Source: Rhizobium sp. 16-449-1b (GTDB lineage Bacteria; Pseudomonadota; Alphaproteobacteria; Rhizobiales; Rhizobiaceae). Taken from it: a stretch of 64,000 bases of DNA. The DNA is taken from contig NZ_JAGHMH010000021.1 in NCBI RefSeq assembly GCF_017741935.1, positions 186,001 through 250,000 on the forward strand, given 5' to 3'. The notes beneath the pieces are model-generated. The model was not told where the DNA came from. It saw only the letters and a list, made by a program, of their open reading frames with translations, and made no database searches. How positions within the stretch are numbered: position 1 is the first letter of the stretch; each line of letters begins with the position of its first letter. Position numbers and translations under genes: made by a program. Below, piece by piece: positions 1-9,010 of the stretch.

Positions 1-156
1 CATAAGCCGCCTCGGCACCGCCGATGCATAACTTGTAGAGCATGAATTATGGCATTTATTTCATTTTACATCACCGTTTCGCATGACAAACTGGCCTGAA
101 AACTTTAGCCGCGCGCTAATAAGGCGTTGGAGTCGCCTAAAAGGGAGAGAGAAAGA

Positions 157-1329
157 ATGAGGAAGCTGCTTCTGGCCGCCGCCGCGGCCCTGCTCATGGG
201 TTCGGGCGCTTATGCCGACACAATCAAGGTCGGCGTGGTTGGCCCGTTCTCAGGTCCATTCGCCCTGCAGGGCAAGAACTTCAAGGCCGGGATCGACGCC
301 TATATGGCGACCAACGGCAACAAGGTCGGCGACAACACGGTCGAGATCATCTATCGCGACCTCCCGGCCGCCGACCCCGCGCAATCCAAGTCGCTCGCCC
401 AGGAATTGGTGGTCAAGGAGAAGGTCCAGTATCTGGCTGGCTTCTATTTCACCCCTGACGCGATAGCGGTCACGCCGATCCTGAAGCAGGCCAACACGCC
501 GCTCGTGGTCATGAACGCGGCGACCTCGGCGATCGTCACCAAGAGCCCGCTCGTCGTGCGCACCTCCTTCACCACTTGGCAGACATCGACGCCGATGGCG
601 CAGGTCGCCTTCGACAAGGGCGTCAAGAAGGTCATCTCCGTGGTCAGTGATTATGGGCCGGGCGTCGATGCCGAAAACGCCTTCAAGGCGGGCTTCGAGA
701 AGGCCGGCGGCGAAGTCGTCGAGGCGATCCGCATGCCGCTTGCCACCAATGATTTCAGCCCGATCATGCAGCGCATCAAGGATTCCGGCGCCCAGGGCGT
801 CTTCGCCTTCCTGCCGTCGGGCCCGACAACGCTCGGCTTCGTCAAGGCCTATAACGAGAACGGCCTGAAGGGCGCCAATATCCAGCTCTTCGCCCCCGGT
901 GACCTGACGCAGGAATCCGACCTGCCGGCGCTCGGCGATGCGGCACTCGGCATGCTGACCACCTTCCACTACGCCGTCTCGCACGATTCACCTGAGAACA
1001 AAGCCTTCGTCGAAGCGGCCGGCAAGGCGATCGGCAACCCTGCTGAGCTCACCTTCCCCGCAGTCGGCGCCTATGACGGCATGCACGTCATCTACAAGAT
1101 GATCGAAGCGACCGATGGCAAGCAGGATGCGCAAAAGGCAGTCGACGCGGTTAAGGGCCTTGCCTGGACGAGCCCGCGCGGCCCTGTCTCCATCGATCCT
1201 GAAAGCCGCCATATCACGCAGAACATCTATCTGCGCGAAGTCGCCAAGGGTGACGACGGCAAGTTCATCAACAAGGAAATCCAGACCTTCGAGAAGCAGG
1301 GCGATCCGGGTCTTGCTGCTGTGAAGTAG
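157..1329 (+). CDS. Branched-chain amino acid-type ABC transporter substrate-binding protein (LivJ/LivK-like)
   Basis: Periplasmic ligand-binding protein of 390 residues in the Peripla_BP_6 (type I) family, the receptor for the permease and ATPase genes that follow. It opens with a Sec signal peptide (MRKLLLAAAAALLMGSGAYA, then Asp-Thr) and continues with the IKVGVVGPFSGPFALQG strand typical of LivJ-like proteins. An in-frame TTG lies upstream at 127, but ATG 157 is preferred because AAGGGAGAGA sits just before it and the signal peptide begins there. The ligand is not readable from sequence; family members bind branched-chain amino acids, amides or aromatic acids. A RIME-like repeat separates it from livH. 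Confidence 0.9.
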   Translation: MRKLLLAAAAALLMGSGAYADTIKVGVVGPFSGPFALQGKNFKAGIDAYMATNGNKVGDNTVEIIYRDLPAADPAQSKSLAQELVVKEKVQYLAGFYFTPDAIAVTPILKQANTPLVVMNAATSAIVTKSPLVVRTSFTTWQTSTPMAQVAFDKGVKKVISVVSDYGPGVDAENAFKAGFEKAGGEVVEAIRMPLATNDFSPIMQRIKDSGAQGVFAFLPSGPTTLGFVKAYNENGLKGANIQLFAPGDLTQESDLPALGDAALGMLTTFHYAVSHDSPENKAFVEAAGKAIGNPAELTFPAVGAYDGMHVIYKMIEATDGKQDAQKAVDAVKGLAWTSPRGPVSIDPESRHITQNIYLREVAKGDDGKFINKEIQTFEKQGDPGLAAVK

Positions 1330-1385
1330 GGATTTCTAACGTAGGCGTTGTGCCAGCGGTTTCGACGTAAATGTTGTGCCGCAGC

Positions 1386-1490
1386 CCCCTCACCCTACCC
1401 TCTCCCCGCTGGGGAGAGGGGAAGTGAACGCGGTGCCTGACATCCCTTCTCCCCGGCCGGGAGAAGGTGGCCCGTAGGGCCGATGAGGGG
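1386..1490. repeat. RIME-like intergenic palindromic repeat
   Basis: About 105 bases between livJ and livH built from two hairpins inside an outer inverted repeat. Hairpin one has 10-base arms (1398-1407 and 1411-1420, CCCTCTCCCC with GGGGAGAGGG). Hairpin two has 9-base arms (1445-1453 and 1459-1467, CCTTCTCCC with GGGAGAAGG). The outer arms CCCCTCA (1386-1392) and TGAGGGG (1484-1490) also match. Size and two-palindrome layout fit the Rhizobium-specific intergenic mosaic elements known from Rhizobiaceae. It may lower transcription from livJ into livHMGF. Confidence 0.8.
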
Positions 1491-1548
1491 CACCCGGCAC
1501 AAGGACCGCGAGCTGCCGCCTGCCAATAACAAGGACCATGCCGAACCC

Positions 1549-2412
1549 ATGCAAACTGTCTTCAGCATAGCCGTCGATGCGCTCGCCTATGGCATGGTGC
1601 TGTTCGTGATCTCGATCGGCCTTTCGGTGACCATGGGCCTGATGCGCGTCGTCAATCTCGCGCACGGCGCCTTTGCGATGATCGGCGGCTATATCGCCTC
1701 CTATGCGGTGCGCGACCTTGGGCTCGGCTACGGCATCGGCGTCATTGCCGCTGTCGTCGGCACGATCATCATTGCCATTCCGATGGAGCGCTTCCTTTAT
1801 CGCCGCATCTACGGCGCGCCTGAGTTGACGCAGGTGCTGATGACGATCGGCATCACGTTCTGCATCATCGGCATTGCCAACTATGCGATGGGGCCGACGC
1901 TGAAAACCATTCCCTTGGCCGAGAGCCTGCAGGGCTCTGCCAATCTCGGCTTCCGCACCATTCCCGTTCACCGCCTCTTCGCGATCGTTTGCGGGCTTGG
2001 CGTCGCCGTAGCACTTTGGTTCACGATCGAGCGGACGAGCTTCGGCGTGAAGTTGCGCGCCTCGGTCGACAATGCCGCGATGGCGGCCGCACTTGGGGTG
2101 CGCACGGAGATCATCTACGCGCTGAGTTTCGCGGTCGCCGTCGGCCTCGCGGCTTTCGGTGGCGTCGTCGGCGCCGAGTTGCTGCCGGTCGAGCCCTACT
2201 ACGCGCTGCGCTACATGGTGACCTTCCTGGTCGTCGTTTCGGTGGGTGGCGCCGGCTCGATCCCCGGCGCGTTGATCGCCTGCCTGGTGCTTGGCGGCAT
2301 CGACACGACCGGCCGCTACCTGATGCCCGAATTCGGCGAATTCTTCTTCTACCTCGCCGTCATCGCCATCATCTGCATCTTCCCGCGTGGCTTTGCCGGA
2401 AGGGCGAAATAG
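1549..2412 (+). CDS. Branched-chain amino acid-type ABC transporter permease (LivH-like)
   Basis: Inner-membrane permease of 287 residues from the LivH branch (BPD_transp_2). Several hydrophobic helices are visible, with the family motif GLMRVVNLAHGAFAMIGGY near the N-terminus and a VVSVGGAGSIPGAL loop near the C-terminus. The frame is open upstream to 1483, but ATG 1549 is chosen because that upstream part crosses the repeat and is hydrophilic. It should pair with the LivM-like protein to form the pore. The next gene starts one base after its stop. Confidence 0.9.
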   Translation: MQTVFSIAVDALAYGMVLFVISIGLSVTMGLMRVVNLAHGAFAMIGGYIASYAVRDLGLGYGIGVIAAVVGTIIIAIPMERFLYRRIYGAPELTQVLMTIGITFCIIGIANYAMGPTLKTIPLAESLQGSANLGFRTIPVHRLFAIVCGLGVAVALWFTIERTSFGVKLRASVDNAAMAAALGVRTEIIYALSFAVAVGLAAFGGVVGAELLPVEPYYALRYMVTFLVVVSVGGAGSIPGALIACLVLGGIDTTGRYLMPEFGEFFFYLAVIAIICIFPRGFAGRAK

Positions 2413-2413
2413 G

Positions 2414-3427
2414 ATGACGCTCGCCATGAATACCAACACCGACACGACCGCTGCCTCCGCCCGACGCCACCGCTCCACGGGTCGCGATCTCGCGGGCATC
2501 GCGGTAGTCATTGTGCTCGCCAGCATCGGCTACCTGCTGTTTCCCGACAACCTGGCGCTTTTGACGCGCATCATCGCCATTGCGCTGCTGGTGCTGTCGC
2601 TCGACCTCGTCACCGGCTATTGCGGTATCGCCACGCTCGGCCATGCGGCATTGTTCGGCAGCGGCGCCTATGCCGCAGGGATCGTGTCCGCTCACTATGG
2701 CATCACCGATCCGCTGCTGATGACACTGGCGGGCATCGTCGGCGGCGCGGTTGCGGGGCTGGTCTGCGGCGCGATCATTCTGCGCGCGCATGGGCTGCCA
2801 CAGCTGGTGCTGTCGATCGCGCTCATCAACCTCTTCCACGAATTGGCCAACAAGGCCTCGTCCTGGACGGGCGGAAGCGATGGCCTCTCCGGCATTTCCG
2901 CCGATCCCCTGTTCGGCTATTTCGAGTTCGATCTTTATGGCCACACCGCCTATGTCTTCGGCGTCGTCCTGCTGCTCGTCGTCTTCGTTTTGCTGCGCCT
3001 GCTTGTGCGCTCTCCCTTCGGCATGCTCTGCCGCGGCATCAAGGAAGACCCGCTGCGCATCAAGGCGATGGGCGCATCGCCGAAGGCGGCGCTGATGAAG
3101 ATGTATGTGACATCAGGCGCGGTAGCCGGGGTTGGCGGGGCGTTGACGGCAATCTCGACGCAGGTGGTCGGCCTCGACAGCCTGTCCTTCACGCTTTCGG
3201 CCGAGAGCCTCGTCATGCTCGTGCTCGGCGGCACCGGCTCGCTGTTCGGCGCGCTCTCCGGAACCGTCATTTTCATGCTCTTCGAGGATTACGTCTCGGC
3301 CGCCAATCCCTTCCACTGGCTGACCATGGTCGGCGCGCTTTTGATCCTCGTCGTCCTGTTCGCGCCAAAGGGCATTTACGGCACCGCCGCAGCCCTCTTT
3401 TCGCGACGCAAGGAGGCCGCCGAATGA
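2414..3427 (+). CDS. Branched-chain amino acid-type ABC transporter permease (LivM-like)
   Basis: Second permease subunit, 337 residues, LivM branch of BPD_transp_2. Landmarks are LVTGYCGIATLGHAALFGSG in the first third and LGGTGSLFGALSGTVIF near the end, both typical of LivM. ATG 2414 follows the GGAAGGG of the livH tail; a second in-frame ATG at 2426 is possible. The stop overlaps the start of the ATPase gene (ATGA), so translation is probably coupled. It forms the channel with the LivH-like protein. Confidence 0.9.
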   Translation: MTLAMNTNTDTTAASARRHRSTGRDLAGIAVVIVLASIGYLLFPDNLALLTRIIAIALLVLSLDLVTGYCGIATLGHAALFGSGAYAAGIVSAHYGITDPLLMTLAGIVGGAVAGLVCGAIILRAHGLPQLVLSIALINLFHELANKASSWTGGSDGLSGISADPLFGYFEFDLYGHTAYVFGVVLLLVVFVLLRLLVRSPFGMLCRGIKEDPLRIKAMGASPKAALMKMYVTSGAVAGVGGALTAISTQVVGLDSLSFTLSAESLVMLVLGGTGSLFGALSGTVIFMLFEDYVSAANPFHWLTMVGALLILVVLFAPKGIYGTAAALFSRRKEAAE

Positions 3428-4188
3428 GCGCGGTCTTCGAAGTCGCCAACCTGAAGAAATCCTTCGGCGGCCTGGCTGTCACCAGCGACGTGTCAATCTC
3501 TATGCATCCTGGCGACCGCGTCGCGCTGATCGGCCCGAACGGCGCGGGCAAGACCACCTTCGTCAATCTGGTCACCGGCAATCTGGCACCCGATTCCGGC
3601 GATGTCCGGCTGGGCGGCGAGACCGTGACCCGGGTGGATGCCGCCGGCCGCGTCAAGCGCGGGCTGGTCCGCTCATTCCAGGTAACCCGGCTCTTTCACG
3701 ATATGACGCCGGCCGAGCATGTCGCGCTCGCCATCCTGCAGCGAGACGGACGGACGGGCCGGATGTTCGGCAACTTCCTGTCGATGCCTGGTGTCATGGA
3801 CGAGGTGACCGGCATGTTGCACACACTGGGCCTCGAGCGCCTGATGCACCGCAAGGTCAACGAGATCGCCTACGGCCAGCAGCGCCTGCTGGAGATCGCC
3901 GTCGCCATGGCGCTGAAACCGAAGGTGCTTCTGCTTGACGAACCGGCGGCCGGCGTGCCGCAGAGCGATACCGGGCGCATCGAACAGGCCCTAGCTGACC
4001 TGCCCGCCGATCTTGCCGTGCTGATGATCGAGCACGACATGGACCTGGTCTTCCGCTTCGCCAAGCGCGTCATCGTGCTCGCCGCTGGCGCCATCATTTT
4101 CGACGGCTCGCCCGCCGATGTCACCAAGGACGCCCGCGTGCGCGAAGCCTATCTCGGGAGCTATGCCAATGCCAGCCACGTCGCTTGA
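3424..4188 (+). CDS. Branched-chain amino acid-type ABC transporter ATP-binding protein (LivG-like)
   Basis: Cytoplasmic ATPase of 254 residues. It has a Walker A motif (GPNGAGKTT, near residue 37), an ABC signature in the LivG form (YGQQRLLEIA), Walker B (LLLDEPAAGV) and the switch His (MIEHDMD). The start is the ATG inside ATGA overlapping the livM stop. It works as a heterodimer with the LivF-like protein to drive uptake. The last 20 bases overlap the livF start, so these two genes are also coupled. Confidence 0.92.
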   Translation: MSAVFEVANLKKSFGGLAVTSDVSISMHPGDRVALIGPNGAGKTTFVNLVTGNLAPDSGDVRLGGETVTRVDAAGRVKRGLVRSFQVTRLFHDMTPAEHVALAILQRDGRTGRMFGNFLSMPGVMDEVTGMLHTLGLERLMHRKVNEIAYGQQRLLEIAVAMALKPKVLLLDEPAAGVPQSDTGRIEQALADLPADLAVLMIEHDMDLVFRFAKRVIVLAAGAIIFDGSPADVTKDARVREAYLGSYANASHVA

Positions 4189-4885
4189 GGTCGAAAACCT
4201 GTCGGCCGGATACGGCCCGACGCGCGTTCTCGAACATGTATCCTTCTCGGTTCCTGCCGGCGCGCGGCTTGCGGTACTCGGCCGTAACGGCATGGGCAAG
4301 ACCACGCTGCTTGCAACGCTCGCCGGACAGACGAAGCGCTACGATGGTCGCATCAGGCTCGGTTCCACCGATGTCACGGCAATACCGAGTGCGGCGCGGG
4401 CGCACCAGGGATTGGGCTATGTGCCACAGGCACGCTGCATCTTCCCGACGCTGACGGTCCAGGAAAACCTCTTCGTTGGCCTCAAGGGGCGCCCAAAGAC
4501 GGCGATCGAAGAAGCCTACCAGATGTTTCCGCGCCTCAAGGAGCGCCGCCGCAATCTCGGCAACCAGCTGTCCGGCGGGGAACAGCAGATGCTCTCGACA
4601 GCCCGCTCCATTCTCGGCCGCCCCTCGGTGCTGTTGCTGGACGAGCCGCTGGAGGGCCTGGCGCCCGTCATCTGCGAGGAACTGATGGCCGCTTTCGCCG
4701 AACTCGCTAAGACCGGCGACATGACCATCCTCCTCGTCGAGCAGCGCATCCAGAGCGCGCTGGAATTCGCCGATCAGGTCATCATCCTTGAGCGTGGCAG
4801 ATTGGCATGGAGCGGCACGCCGCAGGCGTTGGCTCAAGACCACGACGCCGTTGAGCGGCTACTGGGTGTGGGCGGCCTGCACTGA
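4169..4885 (+). CDS. Branched-chain amino acid-type ABC transporter ATP-binding protein (LivF-like)
   Basis: Second ATPase of the importer, 238 residues. Walker A is GRNGMGKTT, the signature LSGGEQQML, Walker B LLLDEPLEGL, followed by the LivF-type VEQ switch (LLVEQRIQSALEFAD). Start ATG 4169 is chosen over 4163 because GGGAG lies 8 bases upstream of it; this makes it overlap livG by 20 bases. It closes the liv operon, and a compact hairpin follows its stop. Confidence 0.9.
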   Translation: MPATSLEVENLSAGYGPTRVLEHVSFSVPAGARLAVLGRNGMGKTTLLATLAGQTKRYDGRIRLGSTDVTAIPSAARAHQGLGYVPQARCIFPTLTVQENLFVGLKGRPKTAIEEAYQMFPRLKERRRNLGNQLSGGEQQMLSTARSILGRPSVLLLDEPLEGLAPVICEELMAAFAELAKTGDMTILLVEQRIQSALEFADQVIILERGRLAWSGTPQALAQDHDAVERLLGVGGLH

Positions 4886-4888
4886 GAT

Positions 4889-4906
4889 GAGCGCCTTTCG
4901 GCGCTC
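4889..4906. terminator. Bidirectional terminator-like hairpin
   Basis: Perfect 7-base stem GAGCGCC/GGCGCTC with the four-base loop TTTC. It fills the 23-base gap between the convergent ends of livF and the acetyltransferase gene. There is no long T tract on either side, so termination strength is uncertain. Confidence 0.55.
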
Positions 4907-4908
4907 GG

Positions 4909-5403
4909 TCAAAGGTCCATGACCATCTCGTGCCAGGCCACGCCGCCATGATCGGAGGCGGATGGCTGCGTATACCGGTAGCCCATCTTCGCATAGAGGG
5001 CCACGTGCTGCTCTTTGCACATCAGATGAATGCTCTTCTTGCCCGCTTCCCGCATGTCCCGGATGAACCGTTGCATGAGCAGCTTAGAATAGCCCTTGCC
5101 CTGCTCAGCCGGATCAATGACCACCGACATGATGACGACGTTCGGCGCGACCGGATCGTGGCCGATCAGTTCCTTGAACGCCTCGTCGGACATCACGACT
5201 TCGAATGCGCAACCGCTGTTGATAAAGCCCGCGATCCCGCCTTCCGCCTCGAGGATCAGAAAGCCTTCGGGATATTGCGCAATGCGTGTGGCAATCTTCT
5301 CCAACGTTGCCGCCTCGTCACCTTCGTAGGCGGCCGTTTCGATCTCGAAGCAGCGGACTGCATCGGCTGGAACGGCATGGCGGAAAGTGGGGCTGGCGGT
5401 CAT
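4909..5403 (-). CDS. GNAT family N-acetyltransferase
   Basis: A 164-residue GNAT-fold acetyltransferase. The acetyl-CoA pyrophosphate loop is visible (VVIDPAEQGKGYSKLLM, the Q-x-x-G-x-G/A region) and the C-terminal strand ends in the usual LYAKMGY. Overall it resembles small arylalkylamine N-acetyltransferase-like proteins. The substrate is unknown. It lies 76 bases behind the GH3 gene on the same strand and may be the last gene of that transcript. Confidence 0.8.
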   Translation of the reverse strand: MTASPTFRHAVPADAVRCFEIETAAYEGDEAATLEKIATRIAQYPEGFLILEAEGGIAGFINSGCAFEVVMSDEAFKELIGHDPVAPNVVIMSVVIDPAEQGKGYSKLLMQRFIRDMREAGKKSIHLMCKEQHVALYAKMGYRYTQPSASDHGGVAWHEMVMDL

Positions 5404-5479
5404 GGCATCGTCCTATCGGTTGCCCGGCTTGCTTACCAATTTTCGCATGGCCGCGCCATGGCGCGCCTTTAGCCAGGCC

Positions 5480-7843
5480 TCAGCCCGGCGGAATGCCGCC
5501 ATCGTCGTCGTTCAAGCGCGCGAAGACCCGAGCGATATCACTCTCCTTGACGCTATCGCCGACATACCAGCTCAGCGTGTCGTAAAAGCCGAGGAAAGAC
5601 CCCTTAGTCTTGCCGAGAAGGGCTGCCGCCTCGATCTCAGAGATCGAAAGCGCCGCAACCATGAAATCGACAAGGGCCGCCTCCGCCTTCGGATGAGAGA
5701 AGACGATCGCGGTGGGAGAATTGGCCAGGATGACGGGCATTGCGGCGGCTTGTGGCCGACACGGCACGATCTTGGACAGACGGATGTCGCGCGACGAGGC
5801 CGCTGCCTCGATCTCGAAGGCTTCGGCATCGAGAACCCAGGCCGAGCGCGCCGTGTCGAAATAGCGGAAATCGCGTGACGTCAGCGAGAAGCACACCGTC
5901 TTCGCTTCGCCCGGCTGCAGATCCAGCTTGCTGAAGGCCTTGAGTTCGCGGACCGGCCGTCTCAGGCCTGGCGCATGCGGACGCACATAAAGCTGGACCA
6001 CTTCCTTGCCGGCGACCGCGCCACTGTTGCGGACAGTGACGCGGACGGTGCAGGCCGTATCCGCGGCAATCTCGTCCTGATCGATCTCGATCATCTCATA
6101 GACGAACGAGGTGTAGCTAAGCCCATGTCCGAAGGGGAATGCCGGCGCAATCGCCTTCATATCATAGAACCGATAACCGACGAAAATACCTTCGCTATAG
6201 AGATGACGGCCACGTTCGCCCGGATAGGTATGCCATCCCGGAATGTCCTGCATGCGAACCGGCATGCTGGCTGAGAGCTTGCCGCAAGGGTTCTGCTCGC
6301 CGAACAGGATGCGGGCGAGGCCTTCGCCACCGCCCTGCCCGGCGTAGAAGCCGGCCAAAACGGCATCGACATCCTCGATCCAGGGCATTTCTACCGTATC
6401 AGGCATGGAAAGCACGACGATGAGCTTGCGACCTGTCGCCGAAAGGGCCGCGATGAGAGCGTCATGGCTCGGGGCAAGCTTCAGCGAGTGGCGATCGTTC
6501 CCTTCGCCATTCAGGCTTGGCTCGTTTTCCGCAAACACCACGATGGCATCGGCGTCCGACGCGGCGTCGACGATCGCGCCAATCGAAGCCGACAAGTCCT
6601 CATGCGCGGATGAAGAGAAAGGCAGGTGCCGAGCCTTGAAGCCCTGCCCCGCCCGCGCGGAGATCTGGGTGAATGGGCTATCGACACGATAAGGATTGGT
6701 GGTGGCGGAGCCCGATCCCTGGATGACGGGAGTGAGTGCACCATCACCAACGATCAGGAGGTTGCCCAATCGCGCGGGATCAAGAGGTAGCGCCGCGCCT
6801 TCATTGCGCAGCAATACGATCGATTCCGCTGCGATGTCGCGCGCCAATGCGTGGTGAGCCTCAAGGTCCGCCGTGACGCCGCACCGCTCGTGCGTCTTGC
6901 ATTGGGCGACCAGTGACAGAACCCTCGCGCAGGCCGCATCGATCACGTCGGGTTTGATATCGCCAGCTTCGATCGCGGCAAACAGGCGCGTCTTGCGCGG
7001 TCGGCTTTCCGGCATGTCGAGTTCGGTGCCGGCATTGAGTGCGGCGCCACGATCCTTGATCGCATGCCAGTCGGACATGACCAGACCGTCATAGCCCCAC
7101 TCCTCGCGCAGCACCGATGTGAGCAGCCAGGGATGTTCGGCTGCCTGGATGCCGTTCAGCGGATTGTAGGCGCTCATCACGGTCCACGGCGTGCTCTTTT
7201 CGATCGCGCGCTCGAAGCCTGCCAGATAGATTTCGCGCAAGGCCCGCTCATCGACATCCGAGCTTGTGGTCGTTCGTTCGATCTCGGAATTGTTGCAGGC
7301 AAAGTGCTTCAGCGAGGAACCGACACCATTATCCTGCAGCCCCGAAATGACCGCCGCCGCGATGTCGCCGCTGATGACAGGATCTTCGGAGTAATACTCG
7401 TAGGCCCGGCCCGCGAGCGGGGTGCGGCGGATGTTGATGCCGGGGCCAAGCAGCAGGTGAACACCGAAATCCTGGCACTCTGCCGCCAATGCGGCGCCCA
7501 TGCGATAGGCCAGGTCAACATCCCACGAACAACCAAGCAGGTTGCCGTTCGGGAAACAGGTTGCCGGGCGGGTCGTGCCGAACATGCCGCCCGATCCATT
7601 GCCCTGTCGGCCGACGACGTCGAGAAACGCTTGAAGACTATCCTCGTCGTTATCGCCGGCATCGATCTGGGTCGTCGAGTAGCGCACGCCGTAGGCGCCG
7701 TCGGTCATCACGATCGAGGGTATACCCAGTCTTTCGATGGCCGCCGTCTTCCACAAGCCGCGTCCACTTAGGAGATCGACCTTCTCGGCAACCGTCATCT
7801 GGCCGACAAGCGACCGGATCTCGTCGTCGCTGGGGTTGAACAT
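5480..7843 (-). CDS. Glycoside hydrolase family 3 beta-glycosidase (cytoplasmic)
   Basis: A 787-residue GH3 enzyme releasing terminal beta-linked sugars. Order: N-terminal barrel with the nucleophile in YDGLVMSDW (Asp258), second alpha/beta domain with the acid/base region FAENEPSLNGEGNDRHSL, then a fibronectin-III-like domain (VRVTVRNSGAVAGKEVVQLYV), then a short C-terminal extension. There is no signal peptide, so it acts on glycosides already imported. GGAGAG precedes the start. It begins 33 bases after the MarR gene and probably shares a transcript with the PotDBCA-like importer. Exact substrate unknown; beta-glucoside or beta-xyloside are the usual family options. Confidence 0.9.
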   Translation of the reverse strand: MFNPSDDEIRSLVGQMTVAEKVDLLSGRGLWKTAAIERLGIPSIVMTDGAYGVRYSTTQIDAGDNDEDSLQAFLDVVGRQGNGSGGMFGTTRPATCFPNGNLLGCSWDVDLAYRMGAALAAECQDFGVHLLLGPGINIRRTPLAGRAYEYYSEDPVISGDIAAAVISGLQDNGVGSSLKHFACNNSEIERTTTSSDVDERALREIYLAGFERAIEKSTPWTVMSAYNPLNGIQAAEHPWLLTSVLREEWGYDGLVMSDWHAIKDRGAALNAGTELDMPESRPRKTRLFAAIEAGDIKPDVIDAACARVLSLVAQCKTHERCGVTADLEAHHALARDIAAESIVLLRNEGAALPLDPARLGNLLIVGDGALTPVIQGSGSATTNPYRVDSPFTQISARAGQGFKARHLPFSSSAHEDLSASIGAIVDAASDADAIVVFAENEPSLNGEGNDRHSLKLAPSHDALIAALSATGRKLIVVLSMPDTVEMPWIEDVDAVLAGFYAGQGGGEGLARILFGEQNPCGKLSASMPVRMQDIPGWHTYPGERGRHLYSEGIFVGYRFYDMKAIAPAFPFGHGLSYTSFVYEMIEIDQDEIAADTACTVRVTVRNSGAVAGKEVVQLYVRPHAPGLRRPVRELKAFSKLDLQPGEAKTVCFSLTSRDFRYFDTARSAWVLDAEAFEIEAAASSRDIRLSKIVPCRPQAAAMPVILANSPTAIVFSHPKAEAALVDFMVAALSISEIEAAALLGKTKGSFLGFYDTLSWYVGDSVKESDIARVFARLNDDDGGIPPG

Positions 7844-7876
7844 GCTTGCTCTCCGATATTGCCGCTCAGATGGTAA

Positions 7877-8356
7877 TCAGCAGATTTTCTGAAGGAGTTC
7901 CATCAGCATCATCCGCTCGGCAAGCGTCAGGGTGCTCAGTGTTTCCTGCGAAATCTGCAGCGCGACCGCCAGATTGCGATCGACCATCGCCTCGCCATCC
8001 GGCGTCAGGGTCAGCACCAGCCGCCGCGCATCGGTCGCGTCGGGCGCGGTGTGGACCAGCCCGCGCTTCACAAGGCGATCGACGACGCCCTTGATGGTCG
8101 CCATGTCCATGGCGGTCTCGCGGCCGAGATTGCCCTGCGAACAGGGCTGGAGATCCTTGAGCCTCACCAGAGCCGCCCACTGGGTGGTGGTCAGCTTTTC
8201 CGCCATCAGGCTTGCAAAAATCGCCACGTGACGCTGGTTCGCCTGCCGGAGATAGAAGCCGATCTGCTCGCCAAGCGCGTACTGGGCCTGCTGGCCGTCG
8301 GCATCGCGCGCGGTTGCTCTCTTTCTTGCAACCTTGTCTTTGAACGGGACGTCCAT
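7877..8356 (-). CDS. MarR family transcriptional regulator, NicR-like
   Basis: A 159-residue winged-helix regulator. The core LTTTQWAALVRLKDLQP and the recognition-helix/wing stretch ATIKGVVDRLVKRGLV followed by DARRLVLTLTPDG are typical MarR. By eye it resembles the NicR gene product at 27212-27697 along its whole length (same ATI-GVVDRL-RGLV core and same C-terminal ISEET-L-L-ER), so the two look like paralogues. ATG 8356 is chosen because GAGAG lies upstream and the family N-terminus starts there; the frame is open to 8401. It may control the importer operon it belongs to. Confidence 0.85.
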   Translation of the reverse strand: MDVPFKDKVARKRATARDADGQQAQYALGEQIGFYLRQANQRHVAIFASLMAEKLTTTQWAALVRLKDLQPCSQGNLGRETAMDMATIKGVVDRLVKRGLVHTAPDATDARRLVLTLTPDGEAMVDRNLAVALQISQETLSTLTLAERMMLMELLQKIC

Positions 8357-8417
8357 GGGATCTCTCAAATTTGCCTCGCCATGGTGATGACCAGCAATCA
8401 CGCTGCCGAATTCAGCT

Positions 8418-9008
8418 TCACCACAAATTCAGGATGGTTTCTGTCGACAAAATTTCAATCTGCTCGGTAAGCCTCGCCGCCAGGATATCGATGACCATGG
8501 CGTGCGCCTTCATGTCGCCGCTTGCCAGCGCATCCTTAGCCAGAATGACCCGATAGCCGGCATCCACGGCATCAAGAACGCTGGCGTAGACGCAAACATC
8601 GGTCTCGACGCCGGAGAAAATCAGCGTATCGATATCCGATCCCTGCAAGCGCGCGGCGAAAGCCGGCGATCCAAAGATCGAGTAGGTTTCCTTATCGACG
8701 ATGGAGCCGGGGCGGGCGATCGCCGCAAGAGGTGCGACGAGATCCAGCATCCCGACATCGAGTTCATCGAGCGTCACCGACGACCAACGGCGGTAGTAAT
8801 CCTTCCAACGGCCCTTAGCCTCTGCCGCGTTCCGCGGAACGACGAAGCGGGCAAAGAGGGTCTCTGCCGGTCGCGCTTGGCTGAGCGTGACCACGTTTGG
8901 AAGAATGCCCGCTATCGCCGGCGTATGCCACGCCGTCTCTTCGGCAAACAAACGTTGCATGTCGATGACGACGTGCAGCGCGTTCTGAGAAAGCGGCGCG
9001 GTTGCCAT
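8418..9008 (-). CDS. Isochorismatase-family cysteine hydrolase
   Basis: A 196-residue isochorismatase-fold protein, a family of amidases and nicotinamidases. The catalytic Asp is in VVIDMQRLF (Asp16), a Lys is in VDKETYSIF and the nucleophilic Cys in SGVETDVCVYAS. The start lies two bases after the stop of the transporter ATPase, so it is in the same operon. The family suggests hydrolysis of an amide, carbamoyl or ester-like substrate carried by the importer. Nicotinamidase activity is possible given the nic genes nearby but is not shown by any diagnostic metal-binding motif I can see. Confidence 0.8.
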   Translation of the reverse strand: MATAPLSQNALHVVIDMQRLFAEETAWHTPAIAGILPNVVTLSQARPAETLFARFVVPRNAAEAKGRWKDYYRRWSSVTLDELDVGMLDLVAPLAAIARPGSIVDKETYSIFGSPAFAARLQGSDIDTLIFSGVETDVCVYASVLDAVDAGYRVILAKDALASGDMKAHAMVIDILAARLTEQIEILSTETILNLW

Positions 9009-9010
9009 GA

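Noticed and set aside
2620..3423. Extension of the LivG frame upstream through livM
   Set aside because: The extra 268 codons are Arg-rich antisense-like sequence; the ATP-binding domain starts at 3424 with a coupled ATGA start.
5446..5460. CATGGC-CGC-GCCATG inverted repeat between GH3 and GNAT genes
   Set aside because: Six-base arms built from common GC-rich words; too weak to call.
8418..9008. Calling the isochorismatase-fold gene a nicotinamidase
   Set aside because: It has the general Asp-Lys-Cys triad but I see no nicotinamidase-type metal site; position alone is not enough.
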